From Clostridiales bacterium UBA2432 (GTDB lineage: Bacteria > Bacillota > Clostridia > Lachnospirales > Vallitaleaceae): a stretch of DNA of 59,223 nucleotides. Location: positions 15,562-74,784 of the forward strand of contig DDQW01000077.1 of assembly GCA_002342805.1 (NCBI GenBank), in the 5' to 3' direction. Positions 32,286-41,599 of the stretch are shown piece after piece; the stretch's first letter is position 1; each line of letters starts with the position of its first letter. Below the pieces are notes generated by a model that had not been told where the DNA came from, searched no databases, and worked only from the letters and a program-made list of their open reading frames with translations. The translations under genes and the position numbers were made by a program.

Positions 32286-32317
32286 ATTATAGGCTGTGAA
32301 TGTGACAGATTTGTGAC
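32286..32317 (-). promoter_or_regulatory. Promoter with GTCACA direct repeats
   Basis: On the minus strand two GTCACA words (32312-32317 and 32301-32306) are 11 bp apart, followed by TTCACA and a perfect TATAAT (32286-32291). Eleven-base direct repeats in place of a good -35 are typical of OmpR/PhoB-type activation. Confidence 0.55.
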
Positions 32318-32338
32318 CGTTCTGTGTAAAAGTTCTAT

Positions 32339-32376
32339 TTGTCCTTATATTTCTTCTATGCTAAAATAAATATAAG
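32339..32376 (+). promoter_or_regulatory. Promoter of the cupin-AraC gene with inverted repeat
   Basis: TTGTCC (32339-32344), a 17-bp spacer and TAAAAT (32362-32367). A perfect 9-bp inverted repeat, CTTATATTT (32344-32352) and AAATATAAG (32368-32376), brackets the -10 box and could be an autoregulatory operator. Confidence 0.6.
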
Positions 32377-32399
32377 AAACTAAGCATTTAGGAGGCATT

Positions 32400-33239
32400 A
32401 TGATTACTAAAGACATCGATTACGTCATCGACCATTTTCGTATTAAATCAAAGACATACAGCAAGTATACCATGAGCAGTTGTCATTTTCATGATGCCTA
32501 CGAACTTTATTATTTAAATACAGGTTCTAGAAAATACTATATTAACAATCAGACCTATGACATTGAAGCCGGTTCACTTGTCATGATTCCTCCCTATATC
32601 TTACATAAAACCATTGATACCGGCATTCCTCACGGACGTCTCTTACTCAGCTTCCGCCCGGAATTTTTAGCCGTTGATCAACACGAAAAGCTCATTGAAA
32701 AAACCTTTTCAAAACGTCAAATTGTTTCATTAAATGCAGATATGCGTAGTCATGTTGAATCGATTTTTAATGAGATGATTGATGAGGCCACCGATCAATC
32801 GGCCTTTTTTACGGCTCGCTTGGAGTTATTACTTACGACATTACTCATTGATATTGCACGTTATATCGAAGAAAACGAGTCTACAATTGCAAGTAAAAAC
32901 ATGGCAAAACAACGCATTTATCAAGTCATTGATTACCTAAAAACCCATTATATGAAAAAGATATCTTTAGAACAATTGAGCAAGGAGTTTTATATTAGCC
33001 CTTATTATTTGAGCCGTTCTTTTAAAAAAATAACAGGCGTGACCATCAATAAATACATTCAACATTTACGTATTATTGAAGGGCAACGCCTGTTAAAGGA
33101 AACAAGTGAGCAAATCAGCATTATTTCTGAACGGCTCGGCTATGCCAATGTTTCCGCTTTTGACAAACAATTTAAAACCTATGCGGGACAAAGCCCAAAG
33201 GAATATCGTCAATCTTCACCTAAAAAATCAATTCTTTGA
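32400..33239 (+). CDS. AraC-family regulator with cupin sensor domain
   Basis: A 279-residue one-component sugar regulator. The N-terminal half is an arabinose-binding cupin (SSCHFHDAYELYYLNTGSRK, IEAGSLVMIPPYILHKT), with paired His and Glu residues. The C-terminal 100 residues are the AraC DNA-binding domain (ISLEQLSKEFYISPYYLSRSF, ISIISERLGYANVSAFDKQF, QSPKEYRQ). AGGAGG precedes the ATG. It converges on the GH105 gene with a 12-bp overlap of the 3' ends, and probably regulates the adjacent GH28-GH105 pair in response to a pectin-derived sugar. Confidence 0.92.
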   Translation: MITKDIDYVIDHFRIKSKTYSKYTMSSCHFHDAYELYYLNTGSRKYYINNQTYDIEAGSLVMIPPYILHKTIDTGIPHGRLLLSFRPEFLAVDQHEKLIEKTFSKRQIVSLNADMRSHVESIFNEMIDEATDQSAFFTARLELLLTTLLIDIARYIEENESTIASKNMAKQRIYQVIDYLKTHYMKKISLEQLSKEFYISPYYLSRSFKKITGVTINKYIQHLRIIEGQRLLKETSEQISIISERLGYANVSAFDKQFKTYAGQSPKEYRQSSPKKSIL

Positions 33240-34376
33240 TGTTTCATATCGTAAGATTTCCGTATAACACATTAAGAAGGGGGCTACACCTTTCGCTTCA
33301 TTTTCAACAACCGGTTCAGAAAAATAATAGTCAAGCGTACCGTCACGACGTTCTTTCCCGCCGAGTCCTGCAACAAGACACGTTCCACCTAATGTCAATC
33401 TTCCGTCCTCTTCTTTTAAATAGCGATGACAAATATCTTCATATGTTTTATATCCATATTCAACATAACGCTCCGGTAAAACTCCCATATTAACGCCTTT
33501 AAAAAGGGCATATGCAATGATTGAACTCGCACTTGTCTCTAGGTAATTCCCCTCAACATCTGCGCGGTCAAGGACTTGATAAAACATGCCGCTTTCGCTT
33601 TGTACTTTAAGTAATGCATCAATCACATCTTTGAACAAATCCATTAAATAGCGATAATCTTCAAAAATCTGCTCATCCATTTCTTCAACTGTATCTAAGA
33701 TTGCCATAACATACCATCCCATAGCACGTCCCCAAAAATTCTTTGATAATCCGCTTTCAGGATCACACCAGAACATTTCACGGGATGAATCATATGCATG
33801 GTAATAAAGCCCTGTCTTTGAATCTTTCATTGTTGCTTCAACCACTTTAAATTGCTGAATAATATCTTTATAGTTTTTGAAGTGATTATATTTTGTCTCA
33901 TAACTCATATAAAAGGGTTGAGCCATATAAAGTCCGTCTAACCAGATCTGATTCGGATAGATTTGCTTGTGCCAGAAGTTACCTTCTTGTGTTCTTGGTT
34001 GCTCTTGGATTTGTTCGTATATTGTATCAATCGCTTTTCGATACTTTTCTTTTCCTGTAAGCTCATATAAGGGATAGAGTACTTTTGCTTCATTGACATT
34101 GTCTAAATTATATGTCTCTTTTTCGTACGTTTTAATCTGACCGTCTTCCATCACAAAATAATCAATAAATTGATCAACGAAATCTAAATATTTTTTATCC
34201 TCGGTTATTGCATGCATTTCAAGAATGGCTTTCATCATGCAGCCATCAATATAATTCCATTTGTTTTCAGCTCCGGATAATATTTTTTCCATATTCCAAG
34301 CCGGTGAGCTTGGGCCGGATTTCTCGATTAATTGGTCTAAATACGCTTGAATTTGACTTAACAGTTTTTGTTCCAT
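33228..34376 (-). CDS. GH105 unsaturated rhamnogalacturonyl/uronyl hydrolase
   Basis: A 382-residue (alpha/alpha)6-barrel hydrolase of family 88/105, as in B. subtilis YteR and YesR. It removes the 4,5-unsaturated uronic acid left at the end of oligosaccharides by pectate or rhamnogalacturonan lyases. Key residues are Asp44 in YIDGCMM and catalytic Asp147 in IWLDGLYM, with FWGRAMGWY further on. No signal peptide: cytoplasmic. AAAGGAG precedes the ATG. It starts 12 bp after the GH28 stop, so the two form an operon. Its substrate is consistent with the PL9 lyase encoded at the other end of the locus. Confidence 0.93.
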   Translation of the reverse strand: MEQKLLSQIQAYLDQLIEKSGPSSPAWNMEKILSGAENKWNYIDGCMMKAILEMHAITEDKKYLDFVDQFIDYFVMEDGQIKTYEKETYNLDNVNEAKVLYPLYELTGKEKYRKAIDTIYEQIQEQPRTQEGNFWHKQIYPNQIWLDGLYMAQPFYMSYETKYNHFKNYKDIIQQFKVVEATMKDSKTGLYYHAYDSSREMFWCDPESGLSKNFWGRAMGWYVMAILDTVEEMDEQIFEDYRYLMDLFKDVIDALLKVQSESGMFYQVLDRADVEGNYLETSASSIIAYALFKGVNMGVLPERYVEYGYKTYEDICHRYLKEEDGRLTLGGTCLVAGLGGKERRDGTLDYYFSEPVVENEAKGVAPFLMCYTEILRYETSKN

Positions 34377-34388
34377 TGTTATTCTCCT

Positions 34389-35948
34389 TTATTTTGTAAC
34401 CTTATCAACATGATTTAATATATATTTTTCACCTACATTGCCTTCAATCGTGACATTATCCATAATGAGGTCAGAGACATATTGAGCAATAACCCCTTGC
34501 TTTGAAACCGGATTACAAAAACTCATCATGGCCGGTACATCCTCAATTGCTTCATCACAAAAATTTACAGAAATATTTCGCATTTCAATTCTTTCAATTG
34601 GCTGCTCCGGTAACCCGGCAAAAAATCCTGCCGCAACGTGACTCTTATTACACTCTATATTCTCAAACAAAAAGCGTCCTAAGTATGGTGTATCTTCTGT
34701 AACAGCTAACTTTTCTTTTGACCATACATATTCTGTCTTCCCATCCGGATCACAAAAATAAAACATATTCATAACAAAGGGTGTTAAAACATCTAACATC
34801 TGAATGTTTCTAAATGAGATATTATCGATCTGTCCTTGCTTTCCACGTCCTCGCAGAGTCTTGATACGCAAGCCACGGTCTGTCTTTTCAAAAATACAAC
34901 GTTCAACGTCAAGGTTTTGAACCCCACCGGACATTTCAGAACCGATAACAACAGCTCCATGACCATGTTGCATATGGCAGTTACGGATAATGATATTCTT
35001 AGAAGGTGTTTTCATCTTACGTCCCATATAAAGTTTTCCGGCTTTAATTGCGATACAGTCGTCTCCGACTGAAAAGTGAACACCGATAATCTCAATGTTT
35101 TCACAAGATTCCGGATCTAATCCATCTGTATTCGGAGAGTCTTTTGGGTTTTCTATTTTCATATCAATGAATTTAAGATTTTTACTAAAATATGGATGTA
35201 CTGTCCAGGCGGGTGAGTTCTTTACTGTAATTCCGTGAACAATGACATTATTACAATTGTTTAAAAATAGGGTTCGTGGTCTCCATGCACCTTTTTTGAT
35301 TTTTGGCTCATTCCACCAATCGCCTTCACTTCCATTCCCATTAAACTCACCCTTTCCAATAATGGAAACATTCTCAACATTGATTCCTGTTATTAGGCTG
35401 GCATAACTATCCAGAGGATTCCCTTCCCATGTTCCCAAGTAATACTCATCACTTTCATCTGTTGTCATGGTATATCCCGGTAGAATAGGATACAAGGAAC
35501 GATCTGTGTGACCAATCAGGACAGCCTCTTGGTCGAGTTCAATGGTCATGTTACTCTTTAAAAACAGCGGTGTACAGAGATATATACCTTTTGGAATATA
35601 TACACTTCCATCCTTTGGACACGCTTCAATGGCTGCCTGTATATTTATAGAATCTAAATGTTGTCCATCACCTTTCGCACCAAAGCGTCGTACATTCAGG
35701 CGTACACTTTCAGATTTTGTCTTCACCGTCAGTTCAAGTGGCGCATCATCGTTTTGTATTTTCACTTCGATGCGATACTTCGTTTCCGGAAATAAATTAT
35801 ATAAACTAATCACATTTTGATTATCTTGTTCAATGGCCAAGCATCCATTCACATAAACATCATAGAAAAACGGGGCATGGACGCATGAATCATTTTCGAG
35901 TTCGATACTTATGCTTCGGCTTGTTTTTACAATTTCTTTGAGTTTCAT
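34389..35948 (-). CDS. GH28 polygalacturonase-family enzyme
   Basis: A 519-residue right-handed beta-helix hydrolase that would cleave alpha-1,4-galacturonate or rhamnogalacturonan bonds, probably exo-acting on imported oligomers since no signal peptide is present. Residues 1-80 form a fibronectin-III-like domain. Catalytic residues are intact: NTDG with Asp275, GDD at 295-297, GHG with His330, and RIK (361-363). The upstream region contains ACAAG-N4-ATATT, a weak relative of the promoter module found before the PL9 and binding-protein genes. It heads an operon with GH105 and is divergent from the YesS-like regulator. Confidence 0.94.
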   Translation of the reverse strand: MKLKEIVKTSRSISIELENDSCVHAPFFYDVYVNGCLAIEQDNQNVISLYNLFPETKYRIEVKIQNDDAPLELTVKTKSESVRLNVRRFGAKGDGQHLDSINIQAAIEACPKDGSVYIPKGIYLCTPLFLKSNMTIELDQEAVLIGHTDRSLYPILPGYTMTTDESDEYYLGTWEGNPLDSYASLITGINVENVSIIGKGEFNGNGSEGDWWNEPKIKKGAWRPRTLFLNNCNNVIVHGITVKNSPAWTVHPYFSKNLKFIDMKIENPKDSPNTDGLDPESCENIEIIGVHFSVGDDCIAIKAGKLYMGRKMKTPSKNIIIRNCHMQHGHGAVVIGSEMSGGVQNLDVERCIFEKTDRGLRIKTLRGRGKQGQIDNISFRNIQMLDVLTPFVMNMFYFCDPDGKTEYVWSKEKLAVTEDTPYLGRFLFENIECNKSHVAAGFFAGLPEQPIERIEMRNISVNFCDEAIEDVPAMMSFCNPVSKQGVIAQYVSDLIMDNVTIEGNVGEKYILNHVDKVTK

Positions 35949-36101
35949 ATTAACCCTTTCTTTGCTTTATTACTTAAAAATAGTTTTTTATTCATTGTAA
36001 CAAGATTCATATTGTTATTTCTTTTCCAATCTTGCTATTCGTTACCATATTCTTGTCAAATCTTGCTCCATTTTTTCATTTTTTTTGCTTTAACAAGACG
36101 C

Positions 36102-36130
36102 TTGCAAAACCATCTTCCTTCCTGTATAAT
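36102..36130 (+). promoter_or_regulatory. Promoter of the YesS-like regulator gene
   Basis: TTGCAA (36102-36107), a 17-bp spacer and a perfect TATAAT (36125-36130). Two AATCTTG words (36028-36034 and 36059-36065) lie upstream, 31 bp apart, and the inverse CAAGATT at 36001-36007; the same heptamer occurs twice before the binding-protein gene at 49148. Confidence 0.75.
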
Positions 36131-36184
36131 CATGCTATATTGGCTCTTTTACCGATAAAATCTTATGGAGGAATGGTTACTTCT

Positions 36185-38404
36185 ATGAAGTCAAAAAATA
36201 CAAAGTTTTTACGTAAGCTCGTTTTTTTATATAGCACCATTATTGTGACGATTTTGATTACCGGTGTATATTTATATAATCTAAGCATTGATAATGTAAG
36301 CAAAGAAATCAAAGCTCAAAATCGTTTCATGTTGGAAAAAACAATTCAAGATATGGATTCATCCTTACGACGTATGGAGATTTTAGCCGGACAAATGGTC
36401 GAAAATTCCAACATCGTTTATTTAGCGAATCAACCGACAAATCGTGTACGTGATTTTTATCTTAAGGCTTATCATGCTATGGATGATTTGTCAGTATATG
36501 GCTTAACACAAGCCACACTTCCCATTAACGACGCATATATCTACTTAAACAAACCGGATTTTTTCTTGTCCTCAAGTATTTTTCAAAATAGCTATTTCTT
36601 TTATGTTCAAAAATATGATTTGCCTTACTATGATAACTTTATGGAACTCGTGAATAATTCAGACGTATATTATCAATTTTTACCGATTGATAACTATAAA
36701 CGTTCCGACGCTTCTGCCTTTCTATATATGTTACCTTTAGATAACTATACCGTTCAAAACATACCTGCTTCATTATGCTTTGAAGTCGACCACCAACAAC
36801 TATCCGAAATATTTTCGGAACTAAATTTATATCAAGAGGGTTTTATTTTTGTAACCGATCAGGATAATCAACCGGTTTTTACAATCAGTAACGCCCCTAT
36901 TGATGAAACTATAAAAAGTGAATTACTGAATTTACACGATGCTCAAGGGCTATCTGAAGCGTCCATGAATAATGTAGAAATGCTAATTACAAACAGCCAA
37001 TCATCCTTTAACAATTGGAACTATTTTTTGGTCCAGCCAAAAGATGCTTCCCTCTATTCGCTCTATCAATACCGTAATATATTTTTCACAATTTTAGGTA
37101 TTTCACTTTTGGTGAGTGCCTTTATACTCCTCTTCTTATCCAGAACAAATATGAAGCGTTTTACACAACTCGGCACGGAGTTAGAAAACACCCTAAGTCA
37201 TCAAGAACGCTTACAAGAGCTTGTTGAAAACCAAAAACCTTTGATTATGGATACGTATCTTCACAAAATTATTGAGGGTAATATCTCAAGGGATGAAGAA
37301 CTTGCTTACGCTCAAGAATACTTAGACATTCCCAGCAAAGATCAAAAATTCGCCATTTTACACTTAGTTATTTATCTAAGTCAATACGAATTACAGGTGG
37401 ATAATTCCATGGTAACCGGACCGGACACTCTTCACCATAAAGAAATTATCGAAGAGGCTCTCTCGGATTACTTCAATGATCCTCCATATATTCTAAGTCT
37501 TAATGAGCGTGAATACACCCTCTTATTAAGCTGTGATCCTGAGGCTTTAGACCATGAATCAACACAATATATTAAAAAACAATTTATTGCATTCCATGAT
37601 GACTTAGTAAAATCCCATTCCATTTGGGCGTTTGCAGGTCTTGGCGACTGGAATGAAGGTCTTATGCCAACATGGAAGTCCTACCAACAGGCCAAGCAAG
37701 CTATAAGCTATACAACCAAAAAAACTCCAATTAAAAGCTATATATCTCTCGAGGAGAAGTCACCCGGTTTTTATTATCCCATTGAATTAACACGTCAGTT
37801 AACGAATTTTGTAACCGCAGGTAATACCAGTCAGATATTAGAAATTTTTGAAATTATACGTCATGAAAATATGGAAGTGCGTTCATTACCGATTCATATG
37901 ATTCAATACTTATTAACGGATATTCGTAATACCTTATTTAAAATTCGTTTTGATATTAAAGACAGTGATGAGCAGGCCGAAGCACTTCAGATTATTGATT
38001 CACTTTTTGACCAACATATGTCTTTAAAGCTCTGTGAAGACCTCGCTTTACATCTCGGAAAGCTGTTTGAGAAAAAAACCAGCAGTAATGAACTTATCAA
38101 AACAATTAAAGACTATATCGACGAGAACTTTGAAGATCCATCCCTTTGTTTAAATAAAATCGCCGATGAATTCCCTATTTCTGAAAGTTATTTTTCCTAT
38201 CTATTTAAAGAGGAAATGGGTGTTAATTTCTCAAGCTATTTAGAACGCAAACGTATGGAACGAGCTATTGAATTATTAAAGAGCACTACCTTAACCATCC
38301 AAGAGATATATCAACAAATTGGCTACAATAGTTCCCATACATTCCGCAGAGTATTCAAGAAAATATATGGTATGTCACCAAATCAAGCTCGAAAGGAACT
38401 CTAA
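36185..38404 (+). CDS. Membrane-anchored AraC-family regulator (YesS-like)
   Basis: A protein of about 739 residues with two membrane helices (about 10-31 and 298-320) bracketing an extracellular sensor domain of about 265 residues, a cytoplasmic linker with coiled-coil character (ELENTLSHQERLQELVENQ) and a GGDEF-like/YesN-type middle region, and a C-terminal AraC DNA-binding domain (LCLNKIADEFPISESYFSYLF, IQEIYQQIGYNSSHTFRRVF, SPNQARKEL). B. subtilis YesS, of similar build, activates rhamnogalacturonan genes. The ATG at 36185 starts the natural N-terminus; GGAGG lies 12 nt upstream, a long gap, and another ATG 12 bases earlier is too close to it. Likely the main regulator of this pectin locus. 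Confidence 0.92.
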   Translation: MKSKNTKFLRKLVFLYSTIIVTILITGVYLYNLSIDNVSKEIKAQNRFMLEKTIQDMDSSLRRMEILAGQMVENSNIVYLANQPTNRVRDFYLKAYHAMDDLSVYGLTQATLPINDAYIYLNKPDFFLSSSIFQNSYFFYVQKYDLPYYDNFMELVNNSDVYYQFLPIDNYKRSDASAFLYMLPLDNYTVQNIPASLCFEVDHQQLSEIFSELNLYQEGFIFVTDQDNQPVFTISNAPIDETIKSELLNLHDAQGLSEASMNNVEMLITNSQSSFNNWNYFLVQPKDASLYSLYQYRNIFFTILGISLLVSAFILLFLSRTNMKRFTQLGTELENTLSHQERLQELVENQKPLIMDTYLHKIIEGNISRDEELAYAQEYLDIPSKDQKFAILHLVIYLSQYELQVDNSMVTGPDTLHHKEIIEEALSDYFNDPPYILSLNEREYTLLLSCDPEALDHESTQYIKKQFIAFHDDLVKSHSIWAFAGLGDWNEGLMPTWKSYQQAKQAISYTTKKTPIKSYISLEEKSPGFYYPIELTRQLTNFVTAGNTSQILEIFEIIRHENMEVRSLPIHMIQYLLTDIRNTLFKIRFDIKDSDEQAEALQIIDSLFDQHMSLKLCEDLALHLGKLFEKKTSSNELIKTIKDYIDENFEDPSLCLNKIADEFPISESYFSYLFKEEMGVNFSSYLERKRMERAIELLKSTTLTIQEIYQQIGYNSSHTFRRVFKKIYGMSPNQARKEL

Positions 38405-38406
38405 TT

Positions 38407-39810
38407 ATGACATTTACAAAAAAAACTCCTGAGTCGGTTGGTTTATCTTCATCAAAAATACTTTCATTCATCCAGTCACTCGAAGAAGCCAACATTCCTA
38501 TGCACAGCGTCTTAATCTATCGCCAAGGTGCTCTTGTTACTGAAGGATATTATGCGCCTTACACATCTGAAAGCCTACATCGTCTCTTTTCAGTGACAAA
38601 ATCCTTTGTTTCTGTTGCTATTGGTGAGCTTGTCCACTCCGGACAAGTCCGGTTATCAGATCCCATATGTCAATACTTTGAAGACTATACTCGGCCGGAT
38701 ATTCATCCTTATGTGCAAACAATGACTATTGAACATCTCCTAAAAATGGAAACCTGTCATCAAAGCACAACTTATAAACATGATATGAGAGACCATTGGG
38801 TGAAAAGCTTTTTTGTAACTCCCCCTAGCCACCGCCCCGGAAGTCATTTTAACTATGATACCTCTGCAAGTCACACCTTGGCCGCATTAGTCAAACGACT
38901 GACCGGAAAAAATGTATTGGATTATCTACGCGACACTTTTTTAAAAGATACCGATTTTTGTCCGGAGGCTTATGTCCTTAATGATCCCTTTGGCGAATCC
39001 ATGGGTGGCTCCGGATTAATGGCACGTCCTATGGACCTTTTAATCTTTGCACAAAAAGTTATGGCTCAACGCAGTCACAATCCATATCTATTGTCTGCAA
39101 CTTCAAACCTAACCGATACGCTTATTAAAGGTGCCACCCTTGAAGAACAACAAGGTTACGGTTATCAGTTTTGGCAAATTCGTCATGGCGGTTACGCCTG
39201 TTATGGTATGGGTGGTCAGTATGCCCTTTGTTATCCTAAACATGACCTGATTATTGTAACAACTGCAGATACACAAAGCCTCAAAGAAGGGAATTCGATT
39301 ATATTTAATGCTGTCTACGAGCATATTTTGGATTCTATAAGTAATCAGCCTTTATGTGAAGATTCTCAATCTTATCAACAGCTCCAAGACAAATTAAAGA
39401 ACTTATCCATAGCAACCCCTTCCGAAGTCATTACACGGTCCTATCAAGACCATTATATCCTTGAACCCAATGCTTCTTCTTTTAATCAAATAGCTGTAGC
39501 CTTTGATGCAGAAAAAAATCAAGGTATACTTACTTTTTATCAAGACAAGCAAGAATTTAGACTTCCTTTTGGCTTTGGTGGAGGAATCATCTCCACATTT
39601 TCTGCCTATGAACAAGATTGTTTTTCTTATGGTTCATGGATTCGTCCCAATCGGCTTCATGTAAAAACACATCTCATTGACGAATGCATCGGGTCTATTG
39701 ACTTTCACCTCACCTTTCATAATGAGACACATCTCTCGATTTTCATTAAGAAAATCGAAGAAACACTCTTCCAAGAATTTGATGGCTATTTTGAAGGGTC
39801 TAAAACTTAA
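38407..39810 (+). CDS. Serine hydrolase of the beta-lactamase/DD-peptidase fold
   Basis: A 467-residue cytosolic-looking hydrolase of the class C beta-lactamase family. The nucleophile motif S62-V-T-K65 (FSVTKSF) is clear, Tyr150 lies in HFNYDTSASH as the second motif, and HGGYACYGMGG may be the third. A C-terminal domain of about 150 residues follows. Non-resistance members are often esterases; in a pectin locus it may deacylate oligosaccharides, but this is inference. It starts 2 bp after the YesS-like stop, so they form an operon, and overlaps the convergent exporter gene by 4 bp. Confidence 0.85.
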   Translation: MTFTKKTPESVGLSSSKILSFIQSLEEANIPMHSVLIYRQGALVTEGYYAPYTSESLHRLFSVTKSFVSVAIGELVHSGQVRLSDPICQYFEDYTRPDIHPYVQTMTIEHLLKMETCHQSTTYKHDMRDHWVKSFFVTPPSHRPGSHFNYDTSASHTLAALVKRLTGKNVLDYLRDTFLKDTDFCPEAYVLNDPFGESMGGSGLMARPMDLLIFAQKVMAQRSHNPYLLSATSNLTDTLIKGATLEEQQGYGYQFWQIRHGGYACYGMGGQYALCYPKHDLIIVTTADTQSLKEGNSIIFNAVYEHILDSISNQPLCEDSQSYQQLQDKLKNLSIATPSEVITRSYQDHYILEPNASSFNQIAVAFDAEKNQGILTFYQDKQEFRLPFGFGGGIISTFSAYEQDCFSYGSWIRPNRLHVKTHLIDECIGSIDFHLTFHNETHLSIFIKKIEETLFQEFDGYFEGSKT

Positions 39811-41582
39811 CTTTGCAAGCTTTTCATGTGATAAAAGGCGCCTTTTTTAGCCATAAGTTCTTCGTATGAGCCATACTCAATGATTTCTCCATGATCTAGA
39901 ACACAAATTTTATCGGCACCTCGAATTGTTGATAACCGATGAGCGACCATAAAGGTGGTACGCCCTTTTACTAATTGTCCCATTGCCTCAACAATCAAGG
40001 ATTCTGACACACTATCTAACGCCGAGGTTGCCTCATCAAATAAAATCACTTTAGGATCACGAATAAGTGCACGTGCAATTGCAATACGTTGGCGCTGACC
40101 ACCGGATAGCTTATTGCCATGCTCTCCAATCTTTGTATCTAGACCAAAGGGTAACTCTTGAATTAAGGTTTCTAGATTTGCCGCTTTGACCGCCCAGTTC
40201 ACTTTGTCCTTCGTTACGGATTTCATCCCATAGGTAATGTTTTCCTCAATACTTCCGGAAAATAAAATCGTTTGCTGGGGAACAACGGCTATATGCTTTC
40301 GATACGTTCTAAGATTAATCGATTCAATGGGTACCCCATCCACGGTTATGGACCCCTGTGTCGGAAGCTCAAATCCAATAAGCAGATTCATAATGGTTGA
40401 TTTTCCGGCCCCGGATTCTCCGACAAATGCAATGGTTTCCCCTTGTTTAACATTCAGATTAATGCCACGAAGCACATGCTCATCGGAGGATGTATATTTA
40501 AAATGGACATCTTCAAAAACAAACTCTCCCTTAACCCCTTCCACTATAAGCTTACCAGCATTATCTTCTGTATCATCATCATTTAAAACTTCTGCAATAC
40601 TGCTAATAGATTCTAATCCTTTTGCGATGGTTGGCAAGAGCATAATCAAAGAAGAAACTTGAGCCACAATCGTGGTAAAATAACTTTGATAAAGCACAAT
40701 ATCTCCGCCTGGAATTCGACCTCTTAAAACCATAAAACCTGTGAAGACCAATGCACCAATCTGAAAAAGCTGGAAAATCGCCCAGCTGACAGAACCGAAA
40801 TTTGCTTGAATAATATCTAGTCGATAACCTTCTTCCGACACTTTTTCCACGATTTCTTTCATTCGTCTCATTTCAAGTTTTTCTAATCCGTGCGCCTTAG
40901 TCACCGGAATCATTTCTTCCATATCCATAACATGGGCAGAGGTTGATTCCACTTCCTTACGGAAAAGATGATTCTGTTGACGTATTCTCTTTCTGAAAAA
41001 GACAATCGTCAAGGAAGCTACCGGTATTGTTAATAAGAAAAACAAGAACACCATTTTATTCTTAACAGCTGTAATCACAAGAGCAATAGAAATATTCAGT
41101 GTAATATTGAGCAGATTCACAAAAATCTGGGATGAAAGCATTTGTACTGCTTCCACATCACGAATTACTTTTGATTGAATCCGTCCGGATTGTATATTAT
41201 TGTGAAAGCGAATCGATAACTGCTGCAGTTTATTTATTAAGGCACTACGAAGACCTCCTTCTACTGCACGCACGGCTGTTGAGCTAAAATGAATATGCAG
41301 ATAGTTCATCGGAATATTCAATAACACTAAAAATGCAATAAGCAGTGCATTATATATAATTGTCTCTTGTGGATTGACGGACTCATAAATAACTGCGTTG
41401 ACAATATTGGAAATAACAATGGGCATCACCCAAGCCGGACTATGTTTTATAATATAAAAAAAGCCGGACAAAGCAAATCGGTAATAATTCCCGTGAAACA
41501 TTCCAATCAAAATTCGACTGGGTTTATTATTATATTTTCTAAAACTTTCTAGTATAGTATCTTCTATACGCTTTTTACTCAT
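39807..41582 (-). CDS. ABC exporter, fused permease-ATPase
   Basis: A half-transporter of about 591 residues: six-helix transmembrane domain (about 15-310), then an ATPase with Walker A GESGAGKST, signature LSGGQRQR, Walker B VILFDEATSALD and the switch His in MVAHRLST. It probably works as a homodimer of the MsbA/LmrA type; the cargo is unknown. The preferred start is MSKKRIED with GGGAAGAAG upstream; an ATG overlapping the GH43 stop would add six residues. It is the last gene of the importer operon. An exporter in a catabolic locus is unusual; it may expel toxic or excess glycans. Confidence 0.9.
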   Translation of the reverse strand: MSKKRIEDTILESFRKYNNKPSRILIGMFHGNYYRFALSGFFYIIKHSPAWVMPIVISNIVNAVIYESVNPQETIIYNALLIAFLVLLNIPMNYLHIHFSSTAVRAVEGGLRSALINKLQQLSIRFHNNIQSGRIQSKVIRDVEAVQMLSSQIFVNLLNITLNISIALVITAVKNKMVFLFFLLTIPVASLTIVFFRKRIRQQNHLFRKEVESTSAHVMDMEEMIPVTKAHGLEKLEMRRMKEIVEKVSEEGYRLDIIQANFGSVSWAIFQLFQIGALVFTGFMVLRGRIPGGDIVLYQSYFTTIVAQVSSLIMLLPTIAKGLESISSIAEVLNDDDTEDNAGKLIVEGVKGEFVFEDVHFKYTSSDEHVLRGINLNVKQGETIAFVGESGAGKSTIMNLLIGFELPTQGSITVDGVPIESINLRTYRKHIAVVPQQTILFSGSIEENITYGMKSVTKDKVNWAVKAANLETLIQELPFGLDTKIGEHGNKLSGGQRQRIAIARALIRDPKVILFDEATSALDSVSESLIVEAMGQLVKGRTTFMVAHRLSTIRGADKICVLDHGEIIEYGSYEELMAKKGAFYHMKSLQS

Positions 41583-41599
41583 AGCTCTTCTTCCCATCA

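Noticed and set aside
36032..36184. 51-codon N-terminal extension of the YesS-like regulator
   Set aside because: It would run through a near-consensus promoter (36102-36130) and has no ribosome binding site; the protein starts normally at 36185.
40237..40662. 141-codon plus-strand open frame opposite the ABC exporter
   Set aside because: Antisense of the Walker A and signature coding region; no start signal or domain.
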